Of a stretch of 22,097 nucleotides of DNA, positions 1-7,319 are shown piece by piece (within the stretch, counting starts at the first letter, position 1; every line of letters begins with the position of its first letter). The notes under the pieces are model-generated. The model was not told the DNA's origin. It saw only the letters and a program-made list of their open reading frames with translations, and did no database searches. This stretch comes from UBA3537 sp045561735 (GTDB lineage Bacteria; Bacteroidota; Bacteroidia; Flavobacteriales; Flavobacteriaceae), in the NCBI GenBank assembly GCA_045561735.1, contig JBJKXC010000033.1, positions 1 to 22,097 on the forward strand, in the 5' to 3' direction. A program made the position numbers and the translations under genes.

Positions 1-75
1 AACACTAAGCTCTGTTAAATTATAACTTTGAGAAAAAGAAACAATTGGAATAAATAGTATTAGTAGTTTTTTCAT
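1..75 (-). CDS. N-terminus of a secreted or envelope protein (partial, runs off the window)
   Basis: An ATG at 73-75 on the minus strand opens a reading frame that stays open to the window edge and encodes 25 residues. It begins MKKLLILFIPIVSFSQSYN, a typical Bacteroidota signal peptide: two lysines, a hydrophobic stretch, and a probable signal peptidase I site after SFS or SFSQ. The mature protein would therefore enter the periplasm or outer membrane. A TAnnTTTG-type box lies immediately upstream, which supports this start. The rest of the gene is outside the window, so no function can be given. Confidence 0.6.
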   Translation of the reverse strand, partial: MKKLLILFIPIVSFSQSYNLTELSV

Positions 76-80
76 AATAT

Positions 81-88
81 CAAATATA
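81..88 (-). promoter_or_regulatory. Putative -7 promoter box of the edge gene
   Basis: On the minus strand this reads TATATTTG, a full match to the Bacteroidota sigma-ABfr -7 consensus TAnnTTTG. No clear TTTG -33 box stands 19-21 bases further upstream. Transcription would start only a few bases before the ATG at 75, giving a very short leader. Confidence 0.35.
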
Positions 89-168
89 AAAGGTTTGTTT
101 AAACAGAGTGTTAAATGTATCGCTAACCTATTTAAGAGGTTTAGAAATAGCAGAACTGAGTTTACTGT

Positions 169-197
169 AAAAAAAGAGTCACCATTTATGATGACTC
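169..197 (-). terminator. Intrinsic terminator after tRNA-fMet
   Basis: On the minus strand GAGTCATCAT and ATGGTGACTC form a 10-bp stem with one T-G wobble and a two-base loop. Seven T follow. It lies five bases past the 3' end of the tRNA and would end the tRNA transcript before the next gene. Confidence 0.75.
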
Positions 198-202
198 GAT
201 TG

Positions 203-275
<73 letters not shown>

Positions 276-338
276 ATATAGGATGATAAATATACAACCT
301 TTTTCCTATTTAAAAAGAAAAATTATTAAATTAACGTA

Positions 339-521
339 TTATTGTTGGATGTTTTGGACTTCAAAATGTAGGACGGTTTGTGCTGAACAATGGATTTTAA
401 ATTCAATGGGATTACAACAAACTTCACAATCTTCTATATAATTTTGATAGGGTTGTGAGACATCCACTAAAATAGAAACAGATTCCCAACAATAGGGGCA
501 TTGGTAAAAATGTTCTTCCAT
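339..521 (-). CDS. CPXCG-motif cysteine-rich small protein
   Basis: This 60-residue protein has paired cysteines at C8-P-Y-C11 and C32-E-V-C35-C36, separated by about 20 residues. This is the layout of the small CPXCG (Cys_rich_CPXG) family, thought to bind one zinc ion. Here the first motif reads CPYCW, so the usual glycine after the second cysteine is a tryptophan. There is no signal peptide or membrane segment, so it is probably cytoplasmic. Its ATG shares one base with the stop codon of the upstream ABC-F gene (TAATG), which indicates one transcript and translational coupling. The family's role is unknown. Identification rests on the cysteine spacing and small size. Confidence 0.8.
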   Translation of the reverse strand: MEEHFYQCPYCWESVSILVDVSQPYQNYIEDCEVCCNPIEFKIHCSAQTVLHFEVQNIQQ

Positions 522-2434
522 TAACTGTGGTTTTCTATGGTTTCAGTAAGGGTTTCCCACTGCTGCATCAGGTGTTCTAGTTTCGCTTTTTTAGCTTGAT
601 ATGTGTCAAAAAAGTTAGAAGTCGCCACCGTAGCCTCATAATTGATCTCTAATTCTAAATCAATGGATTTAATCTCTTTTTCTAATGCAGCAATAGCAGC
701 TTCTTGCTTACTCAAGCGGTTTTGCAAGGACTTCAGTTTTTTTTGGGACTCATAAGAACGTTTATTATCGCTCTTTTTACGAGTTATTTGATCTGGTGTG
801 CGCCGTTCAGCATCTCTTAAATTATGTAATTGACGCTGTTCTAGATAGAAATCAATATCGCCTAAATAGGGTTTGATTATCCGATCTTTAAATTCGTAAA
901 CCACGTCGTTCAGTCCTTGCAAAAATTCTCTATCGTGAGAAATCAAAATTAAAGTACCTTCGAAGTTTTGCAAGGCTGATTTTAAAACGTTTTTAGATTG
1001 AATATCTAAATGGTTGGTAGGTTCATCCATGACCAAAACATTAAGGGGCTGGAGTAACAACTTGGCCAAGGCAAGGCGATTGCGTTCCCCTCCGGATAAT
1101 ACACTTACGTACTTATCGACCGCTTCCCCTCTGAACAAAAAAGAACCAAGAATATCACGTACTTTTGAGCGGTTGGTTTCATTGGCTACATCAATCATGG
1201 TATTAAAAACTGTTTTTTTTCCATCCAAATACTCGGCTTGGTTTTGGGCAAAATATCCCAAGTGCACATTATGACCTAATTTAATATTACCATCAGTAGA
1301 TAATTCTCCAACCAATATTTTTGCCAAGGTTGACTTGCCTTGACCATTTTGACCAACAAAGGCAATTTTTTGACCCCGTTCAAGCGTAAAATCGATATTT
1401 TTTAAAACCTCTAAATCTCCATATGACTTTGATACGCTTTGGGCTTCCAAAACAACTTTTCCTGGATTGACAGAGATGGGAAAACGCACACTCATCACAG
1501 TATTGTCGTCTTCATCGACGCGAATGCGATCAATTTTATCCAACTTTTTTATGAGGGACTGCGCCATGGTAGCCTTGGAGGCTTTAGCCCTAAATTTTTC
1601 AATCAGCTTTTCAGTGTGCTCAATTTGCCTTTGTTGGTTTTTTTGTGCCGCTATTTGTAATGCTTTTTGTTCGCCACGAAGCTTCAAATATTGCGAATAG
1701 GGCTTGGGTATATCATAAATTTGACCCAAAACAATCTCAATGGTGCGGTTGGTCACATGATTTAAAAACATTTTATCGTGTGAGACGATAACAACAGCAC
1801 CGCTGTAATTTTTTAAAAATTGTTCCAACCAAATAATCGATTCAATATCCAAGTGGTTGGTAGGTTCATCCAAGAGTAAAATATCGTTTTGCTGCAATAA
1901 GAGTTTGGCCAGTTCAATGCGCATGCGCCACCCCCCAGAAAAAGTGTCGGTTAGTTTACCAAAGTCTTCTCTTTTAAACCCTAAACCTATCAAGATTTTT
2001 TCTGTTTCCCCCTGATAATTATAGCCACCTAAGATCTCATACTGCTGCTGAACTTCGTTTAAATCAATCATAAGATCGTGGTAGGCTTGACTGTCATAAT
2101 CAGTACGCTCGGCAAGTTGAATGTTAATATCCTCCAATTGACGCTCCATCCCTTTAATCTCTGAAAAAGCTTCGTAAGTTTCCTCTAGAATTGTATGTCC
2201 ATAAGTAAAGTCGATGTCCTGTTTTAAGAACCCGATGTTCAAATCTTTTTTTTCAAAGCTAATCTGACCCGAATTATATTCCATTTCACCAGAGATGATT
2301 TTGAGTAAAGTCGATTTACCAGCGCCATTTTTGCCAATTAAACCGATCCGATTTCCAGATTGTAAACGAAAAGACACATTATCAAAGAGGTCTTCTCCTT
2401 GAAATGCAATACTAAGTTGGTGAACGTTTAACAT
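521..2434 (-). CDS. ABC-F family ATP-binding protein
   Basis: This 637-residue protein has two ABC ATPase domains and no membrane segments, the layout of ABC-F proteins that act on the ribosome during translation instead of transporting. Domain 1 has Walker A GKNGAGKST (34-42), signature FSGGWRMR (165-172) and Walker B/D-loop DEPTNHLD (189-196). A charged linker (about 240-310) follows. Domain 2 has GQNGQGKST (361-369), LSGGE (446-450) and DEPTNHLD (470-477). The C-terminal 90 residues are a lysine/glutamate-rich coiled coil like the Uup-type extension. The FSGGWRMR form of the first signature is typical of the YheS/Uup-like branch, but the exact subfamily is not assigned. The start lies just before the first ABC domain. 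A TACTTTTG box at 2487-2494 is a plausible promoter. The CPXCG gene overlaps its stop codon. Confidence 0.93.
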   Translation of the reverse strand: MLNVHQLSIAFQGEDLFDNVSFRLQSGNRIGLIGKNGAGKSTLLKIISGEMEYNSGQISFEKKDLNIGFLKQDIDFTYGHTILEETYEAFSEIKGMERQLEDINIQLAERTDYDSQAYHDLMIDLNEVQQQYEILGGYNYQGETEKILIGLGFKREDFGKLTDTFSGGWRMRIELAKLLLQQNDILLLDEPTNHLDIESIIWLEQFLKNYSGAVVIVSHDKMFLNHVTNRTIEIVLGQIYDIPKPYSQYLKLRGEQKALQIAAQKNQQRQIEHTEKLIEKFRAKASKATMAQSLIKKLDKIDRIRVDEDDNTVMSVRFPISVNPGKVVLEAQSVSKSYGDLEVLKNIDFTLERGQKIAFVGQNGQGKSTLAKILVGELSTDGNIKLGHNVHLGYFAQNQAEYLDGKKTVFNTMIDVANETNRSKVRDILGSFLFRGEAVDKYVSVLSGGERNRLALAKLLLQPLNVLVMDEPTNHLDIQSKNVLKSALQNFEGTLILISHDREFLQGLNDVVYEFKDRIIKPYLGDIDFYLEQRQLHNLRDAERRTPDQITRKKSDNKRSYESQKKLKSLQNRLSKQEAAIAALEKEIKSIDLELEINYEATVATSNFFDTYQAKKAKLEHLMQQWETLTETIENHS

Positions 2435-2470
2435 TAGATTATTTTGAGCCCCGATTTAAAGGCAATTTTG

Positions 2471-2494
2471 TAATTTTGGATCACTGCAAAAGTA
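2471..2494. promoter_or_regulatory. Back-to-back divergent -7 boxes (ABC-F gene and DUF983 remnant)
   Basis: The plus strand carries TAATTTTG at 2471-2478, pointing to the DUF983 remnant that begins at 2506. The minus strand carries TACTTTTG at 2487-2494, pointing to the ABC-F gene that begins at 2434. Both match TAnnTTTG. A TTTG at 2443-2446 could be the plus-strand -33 box, though the 24-base spacing is long. No good -33 box is seen for the minus strand. Confidence 0.4.
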
Positions 2495-2505
2495 ACCAAT
2501 TATAT

Positions 2506-2890
2506 ATGCTAAAAAAAGAGACAAAAATCTATTCTATATTATTTTGAGTCTGACCCAAGTACCACAAGGATTCCATGTATTAATTAAAAATCCCTATTGC
2601 CTTTATAATGTCCTAAAATGCATAAACGCTGTAGATATTGTGCTACAAATTATAAAATTGAACCTTCTTTTTTTTATGGTTCTGTGTATGTCAGTTATGG
2701 TGTCGGAATAGCATTTTCGTTCACTGCTTTTATCATCACGCATCTTTTTTTGGAGTGTTCTTTAAAAATAAACTTTGCCGCCATTGTAGTTACATTGGTA
2801 TGTTTCATAGCTGTCATCATGCGCCTCTCAAGAAATATTTGGACTAATTTATTTATGAATTACGATTCTAAGACGGCAGAGAAATTTTAG
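2506..2890 (+). pseudogene. Decayed DUF983 membrane protein gene
   Basis: The gene begins at ATG 2506 with MLKKETKIYSILF, the usual flavobacterial DUF983 start. The same frame then hits TGA at 2545 and TGA at 2551, and continues PKYHKDSMY. In intact homologs this segment reads like G-V-C-P-x-C, so a glycine and the first cysteine have become stops and the second cysteine is Tyr. Near 2581-2585 the frame shifts and reads KNPYCLYNVLK. At 2616-2617 it shifts again into the open frame from 2618, which encodes MHKRCRYC, the FFYGSVYVSYGVGIAF motif, two hydrophobic segments and the family-typical RLSRNIWTNLF-YD ending. That makes two nonsense changes, one lost cysteine and two one-base losses. The open 90-codon tail from 2618 might still be translated, but it lacks the first third of the protein. 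Its last 23 bases overlap the convergent FAD oxidoreductase. The comparison to homologs is from memory of the family. Confidence 0.8.
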
Positions 2891-3926
2891 GCGCAAAGCG
2901 ATTGATGTCTATAGCTTTGGGCAGTGCCAATCCCTTTTCTATAAAGTCAATAAGATTGATAGCAACGGTTGGAGCCACAAGAACGCCACGGCTTCCCAAC
3001 CCATTTAAAACGTAGAGATTTTTATGGACTTTATGCTGGCCAACCAAAGGACGGCGGTCTATAACCGTTGGGCGAATCCCAGCACGTTGTTGTAGAATTT
3101 CAAATGAACAGTTGAGAAGTTTTTGAAGTTTATTTATGATTGAGGTCCTAGCCGATTCAGTAGGTGCATTGGTATAATCGTTCCAAGCATAGGTAGAGCC
3201 AACAAGGTATTTATCGGATCCGATCGGAATCACAAACACACTAGATTTTAATATGACTTCAGACTTTAATTTAGGGGCATGGATTAGCAGTAGTTCTCCT
3301 TTAGTTCCTTCAAGTGGTAGTTTATTAAAAAAGGGGTTCTGCTTCAGCCCAAACCCTTCTGCAAAAATAAGCTGCTTTGCAAGAAGACCTTTATAATTAA
3401 CGCCCATTTGAAGATCTAAAGCTTTGTAATTAAATGTTTCTTCTATATACAAACCCTTCGATTTTAAGCTGGAAACGTAGGATTCTAATAGTAACTTTGT
3501 ATCAACGCGACCTGTCTGCTTGACTTCACCATATCCAAAAGGGGCGTTAATGTTAGTATTGTCATTGATTACGACTTTAGGAACTAAGAAGGGTTGTAAA
3601 TCTGGCTTATCACATGCTAAAAACCAATTGTTCTGTTCCTTAGCTGCATGAAAAACTCTGTAAATGGGAAGCTGATGATCGACTTTTATCCCTAGAAATT
3701 TTTCTAAATCTTTATAGGTCGAAAGTGCTAGTGGGAGTTGCGTATTGGCATTCCAAGCTGTATTGAAGCGCTTGAGAACGACTGGGTTATATAACCCACT
3801 GGCAACAATTGAGGCTTGTTGCGAGGTGTTGCTCACAACTTTAAAGGATTTACCCCTATTACGCAGAGTTTCACAGAGCACAAGCCCTGCAAGGCCTGAA
3901 CCCACAATGAGGTAGTCGAATTTCAT
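2868..3926 (-). CDS. DAO-family FAD-dependent oxidoreductase
   Basis: This 352-residue protein has an N-terminal dinucleotide-binding motif (GSGLAG, residues 9-14) directly after the first beta strand, so the chosen ATG is the natural start. The C-terminal NGLGSRGV (308-315) is the second FAD-contacting motif of the D-amino-acid-oxidase (DAO) fold and resembles the oxidoreductase half of MnmC. There is no signal peptide, so it is cytoplasmic. The substrate is unknown: glycine/sarcosine-type amines are usual in the family, but nothing here fixes one. The gene lies after the gldN terminator, so it is probably transcribed separately. A TAAATTTG box at 3931-3938 sits so close to the ATG that the message may be almost leaderless. 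In Flavobacteriaceae this gene is often found next to gldN (from memory), but no role in gliding is implied. Confidence 0.85.
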   Translation of the reverse strand: MKFDYLIVGSGLAGLVLCETLRNRGKSFKVVSNTSQQASIVASGLYNPVVLKRFNTAWNANTQLPLALSTYKDLEKFLGIKVDHQLPIYRVFHAAKEQNNWFLACDKPDLQPFLVPKVVINDNTNINAPFGYGEVKQTGRVDTKLLLESYVSSLKSKGLYIEETFNYKALDLQMGVNYKGLLAKQLIFAEGFGLKQNPFFNKLPLEGTKGELLLIHAPKLKSEVILKSSVFVIPIGSDKYLVGSTYAWNDYTNAPTESARTSIINKLQKLLNCSFEILQQRAGIRPTVIDRRPLVGQHKVHKNLYVLNGLGSRGVLVAPTVAINLIDFIEKGLALPKAIDINRFAPKISLPS

Positions 3927-3940
3927 TTGACAAATTTATA

Positions 3941-3981
3941 TTAACAAAAACGCTTCTCATAATGAGAAGCGTTTTTGTTAA
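3941..3981. terminator. Perfect 19-bp bidirectional-type terminator after gldN
   Basis: Positions 3941-3959 and 3963-3981 are exact reverse complements around a three-base loop (TAA). The stem has a GC-containing core (cgcttctca/tgagaagcg) flanked by A-tract and T-tract, so it can end transcription in both directions. Here it would stop the gldKLMN message coming from the right. Confidence 0.9.
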
Positions 3982-3994
3982 TTTAAAGTGAAGC

Positions 3995-5044
3995 TTAATA
4001 ACTCCACATGTCTTGCTCAAGATTTCTAATTTTTTCTTTGATGCGTTGAGATTCTAACAATTGCATCAGGGCATTGTCTGAAATATAATCTTTAACACTT
4101 CTATCTTGATAAACATTGTCTTGTTTATATATATAACCTGAGAAACGCCTAGAATTAATCAAATGATCAAAAGTAACAGGCTTAGAAGTATTATTATTAT
4201 TGAAAGCCTTAGCATTATGCAATGTATATCTTGCATCGGGATAAAATATCCAGAATAATTCTACGTAATCAGGTTTCATATTAGGATCCGAAAACTCTTT
4301 CATCATGGCCTTAGATCGAGGTGTTACAACCACAGGAGCAATTGCAATCGGTCTGTATCTCAAATCCGATTGTCTTTTGTCAAAATACCAAACACCTTTA
4401 ATTCTGTATTTCACAACATCCGCATAACTGAAGACCTCTTCAGAATATTCATCTTCAGAAAGTAAATTATTTTCGAAAATCAATTCTTCCATGCGTGACT
4501 CATATTCGTTATAATCATCGTCATTTAGTAAAGATTCATCCATAGAAGCATATTCTCCAACATCAATTCCTCTTTGTACTAAGAAATCTTCTTTGTTCCC
4601 TGACTCGTTAATAATTCTTTCTAGACCAATATTTTCATCGGTCCCAGCACGAATAATTCGATACCTTTGTTTCTTATCTAAATCCTCAACAGAAAGCAAA
4701 TCTTTAAAATTATCTTTTTTATAAATAGGATAATCACTCTGCATAGCAGCTGTCAATAAGTAATGAATGAGAGGTCTTCTCTCATTACCCACGACAAGTG
4801 TATCTATAGGGTAATACAGTGGGAAATTGACCCTTTCATCTAAATTTATTTCTTCCCAAATTGTTTTTGAAAACAAAACATCTTTTTCATCAATAAAACC
4901 ATAATCAAGTGGATTTTGAGGAGCATACATTTCGTCATACACTGAAGATGATCCTATTTCCTCAGGGGATTTAGCATTCAAAATATTTGTCTGGCCATAG
5001 ACAATCAAAGGGAAAATAAACAAAAACAAGGGGAATCGTTTCAT
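3995..5044 (-). CDS. gldN: Type IX secretion / gliding motility ring protein GldN
   Basis: This 349-residue protein has a signal peptide (MKRFPLFLFIFPLIVYGQ, about 1-18) and no other membrane segment, so it is periplasmic. In the characterised systems of F. johnsoniae and P. gingivalis (PorN), GldN binds the lipoprotein GldK to form a large ring under the outer membrane that is needed for type IX secretion. The family-typical elements are the NPLDYGFIDEKDVLFSKTIWEEIN segment (about 44-67, positions given, quoted in part), PLYYPID (75-81), VKYRIKGVWYFD (211-222) and ELFWIFYPDAR. Residues 161-207 are a strongly acidic stretch with 17 Asp/Glu and one Arg. It is the last gene of gldKLMN, only five bases after gldM, and is followed by the terminator. 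No gldO-like duplicate of gldN follows. Confidence 0.95.
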   Translation of the reverse strand: MKRFPLFLFIFPLIVYGQTNILNAKSPEEIGSSSVYDEMYAPQNPLDYGFIDEKDVLFSKTIWEEINLDERVNFPLYYPIDTLVVGNERRPLIHYLLTAAMQSDYPIYKKDNFKDLLSVEDLDKKQRYRIIRAGTDENIGLERIINESGNKEDFLVQRGIDVGEYASMDESLLNDDDYNEYESRMEELIFENNLLSEDEYSEEVFSYADVVKYRIKGVWYFDKRQSDLRYRPIAIAPVVVTPRSKAMMKEFSDPNMKPDYVELFWIFYPDARYTLHNAKAFNNNNTSKPVTFDHLINSRRFSGYIYKQDNVYQDRSVKDYISDNALMQLLESQRIKEKIRNLEQDMWSY

Positions 5045-5049
5045 AATAT

Positions 5050-6624
5050 TTAGTTTGTTAATTTTATTGTTACTGCCGCAGCAGGTGGGATTTCAACTCC
5101 ACTAACTCCTTTAACTCTAACCTTAATGTTATCGATTATGATTAAAGAACGTCTAGGTGCGTTGTTGATTAAGGCCTTTGCTGCTGGGTTTAAACGGTTT
5201 CCCGAAACCGTCATGGTCTCACCTAAAACCGTAAGGTCAAAAGCAGACACCGTTGGATTTAAATCATATACAAAGTCTCCAAAATCAGCCAATACACGAG
5301 ACGTTGTAACATCACGTTTGTTTAATTTAATGGAACCACTCTTTCCTGCAATTTTACCAACAGGATTAGGTATATTTTTAATTCTGAATGATTTTTTTGA
5401 AGTCACCTTACCATCATCCAATGATGCAACGACTGTTACGATAAGATTGTTAGACCCTGAAGGGGGATTAATAACGTATTTTCCTTGACCACCCGCCTTT
5501 GTAAGACCTGGAGCGGAAACAGCAACATTATTGTCAGAAACACCAGCAAAAGAAATCGTCATTGGATTTTCTAATCCTCGGTAGAGTACATTCATCTTAT
5601 CAGCTGCTACAGAAGCTTCTTTGGGTCTGGGAACAACCACATAATTTCCAAGAATAGGAATTTCTAAGGGCTTACCGTCCTCTAAAAATGTAAACTGACC
5701 ATTGATTATTTTCTCACCTATATTACCAACATTAAAATCTAAGGTTGCAGCACCCGTTGAGTCAACGGCACTAGCAATATTAATCTCTTGTCCTTGAACT
5801 ACTAATTTGGTAGGCGTTACATTGGCATATTTACCGAGAACAACTTTTCCTTGAAACTTTTCACCAGCAAAAAAAGCAGATTTATCAGCTAGTACTATGG
5901 CTTGATAATTTTTTAGAGTGACGGCTTCTGTCAATGTATTTCCTAAAAATAAGTTGAACATGCTAGCCTCAGTAACTTTTACATCATTTTGCATAGCTGT
6001 TAACTTAGTGTAAGAAGCAATGGCAGGAAAACCTTTATAGTTGTAATCCAACCAGTCGACATTAACACCGTCTTTAGATCTTTTGACTTTATCTGTATTA
6101 AATCTATTATTGAAGGTTTCTAAGGCTTTTTTATATTTGACGTCTGCTCCTAAAACTTCTCTTACATCAGATTTGTATTTTTCTATTTTCTCCATTACTT
6201 TGGCACCAACTTTTGTGAGACGGTCGCCTGTAAACCACATTTGATCCAGAATGTCTGTTTTATCCATTTTTTCAAATGGTAATTTCCCAGTTTTGGGATC
6301 AATAGTGTAGTTGCCTGCTTTTAAAAGATCAATTTTTAAAGTTTCAATATATCTATAAAATTCGTCTGAAATGATATTTATTTGCTGAGCTTTGTTGGCA
6401 GCAACTGCAAATTCTTCTGGTTTCTCATCTCCCTTAGTGATAAGATCCGCTAAAAGAGCTTCATTAGATTCTGAAGTAGTAATATTAGATTCCGCAAATT
6501 TTGCCTCCATGAGCCCAAATGCGGACAGTACTTCTTTTGACATATTCATAGCCATCATTGCAATGAATACCAAATACATCAAGTTGATCATTTTCTGCCT
6601 TGCAGATATTTTTCCTTCTGCCAT
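5050..6624 (-). CDS. gldM: Type IX secretion / gliding motor protein GldM
   Basis: This 524-residue protein has one N-terminal transmembrane helix (about residues 11-28, INLMYLVFIAMMAMNMS) and a long periplasmic part, the known GldM/PorM layout in which a dimer spans the periplasm with four domains. In the solved GldLM motors the GldM helix pairs sit inside a GldL pentamer, and Arg9 near the start of the helix is the partner of an essential GldL glutamate. Arg9 is present here (MAEGKISARQ). The length is normal for the family. The C-terminal region is rich in beta strand and glycine, as expected for the outer domains that contact the GldK/GldN ring. It lies 44 bases after gldL and five before gldN, in the same transcription unit. 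Confidence 0.96.
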   Translation of the reverse strand: MAEGKISARQKMINLMYLVFIAMMAMNMSKEVLSAFGLMEAKFAESNITTSESNEALLADLITKGDEKPEEFAVAANKAQQINIISDEFYRYIETLKIDLLKAGNYTIDPKTGKLPFEKMDKTDILDQMWFTGDRLTKVGAKVMEKIEKYKSDVREVLGADVKYKKALETFNNRFNTDKVKRSKDGVNVDWLDYNYKGFPAIASYTKLTAMQNDVKVTEASMFNLFLGNTLTEAVTLKNYQAIVLADKSAFFAGEKFQGKVVLGKYANVTPTKLVVQGQEINIASAVDSTGAATLDFNVGNIGEKIINGQFTFLEDGKPLEIPILGNYVVVPRPKEASVAADKMNVLYRGLENPMTISFAGVSDNNVAVSAPGLTKAGGQGKYVINPPSGSNNLIVTVVASLDDGKVTSKKSFRIKNIPNPVGKIAGKSGSIKLNKRDVTTSRVLADFGDFVYDLNPTVSAFDLTVLGETMTVSGNRLNPAAKALINNAPRRSLIIIDNIKVRVKGVSGVEIPPAAAVTIKLTN

Positions 6625-6668
6625 AATTTTTAGTTTTATAAGTTTATATAGATTAGCTTAAAAACTAA

Positions 6669-7286
6669 TTAACTTTTTTTGTTCATTGCTGATAACATAC
6701 CTCCATAAACGCCATTTAAGGAAGATAAATTGGAAGCTAGTGATTCCATTTGCTCTTTGAGTTTTGTTGCATTTTCAATAGATTCAGCATTGATTTCAGC
6801 TTGTTTCGCCGCGCTATCCAATTGTGCTTTATAAAGATTATTAATGGATGCCATTTGTGAGGTGGCTTTTGATACTTCTTCGTTATATCTGTTAGTGGTC
6901 CCTGCAGATCCATCCATAGAAGCTGCCGTTGCATTTAAATTTTTTATGTTTTCTCCTAAACTTTTTACAAGGGCGCCATCAATATTGGCCTCTTTTAAAA
7001 GTGCATCTAATTTTTTAGTTAGAATACCCTCTGGAGTTTCTTTTTTTCTACCAATAGATGCAGATCCACCCGAGAGCTCTGGGTAAACCAAAGACCAATC
7101 CAAATCGCCTTTTATTCTTTCAAAGGCCGAATAGGTAAAAACTCCTGCCTCAACAATCATTCCGATTGTGAGGATTTCAGAACCAAAAGGCCAGTGTTGA
7201 ATTTTAAAAAGTGCACCTATGATTACAATTGCTGCACCAAGTCCGTAGACCATATTTGTGATAGTAATGTTACCTTCTTTTGCCAT
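6669..7286 (-). CDS. gldL: Type IX secretion / gliding motor protein GldL
   Basis: This 205-residue protein has two transmembrane helices near its N-terminus (about 11-29 and 35-55) joined by the conserved KIQHWPFG segment, and a long soluble cytoplasmic tail that is Ala/Ser/Asn-rich and probably coiled-coil (about 85-195). In characterised GldLM complexes five GldL subunits surround two GldM helices and use proton flow. The buried glutamate in the second helix and the lysine at the end of the first are important for that. Glu46 and Lys28 occupy these places here. It lies 33 bases after gldK and 44 before gldM. The position in the cluster and the motifs make this assignment firm. Confidence 0.95.
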   Translation of the reverse strand: MAKEGNITITNMVYGLGAAIVIIGALFKIQHWPFGSEILTIGMIVEAGVFTYSAFERIKGDLDWSLVYPELSGGSASIGRKKETPEGILTKKLDALLKEANIDGALVKSLGENIKNLNATAASMDGSAGTTNRYNEEVSKATSQMASINNLYKAQLDSAAKQAEINAESIENATKLKEQMESLASNLSSLNGVYGGMLSAMNKKS

Positions 7287-7319
7287 GATGTTTTTTTTTA
7301 GTATAATTTAAATTAATTT

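Noticed and set aside
1014..1700. Plus-strand open frames opposite the ABC-F gene
   Set aside because: They are antisense shadows of a well-supported gene with no recognisable protein features.
6737..6934. Second minus-strand frame inside gldL
   Set aside because: It is fully contained in gldL in another frame and has no upstream signals.
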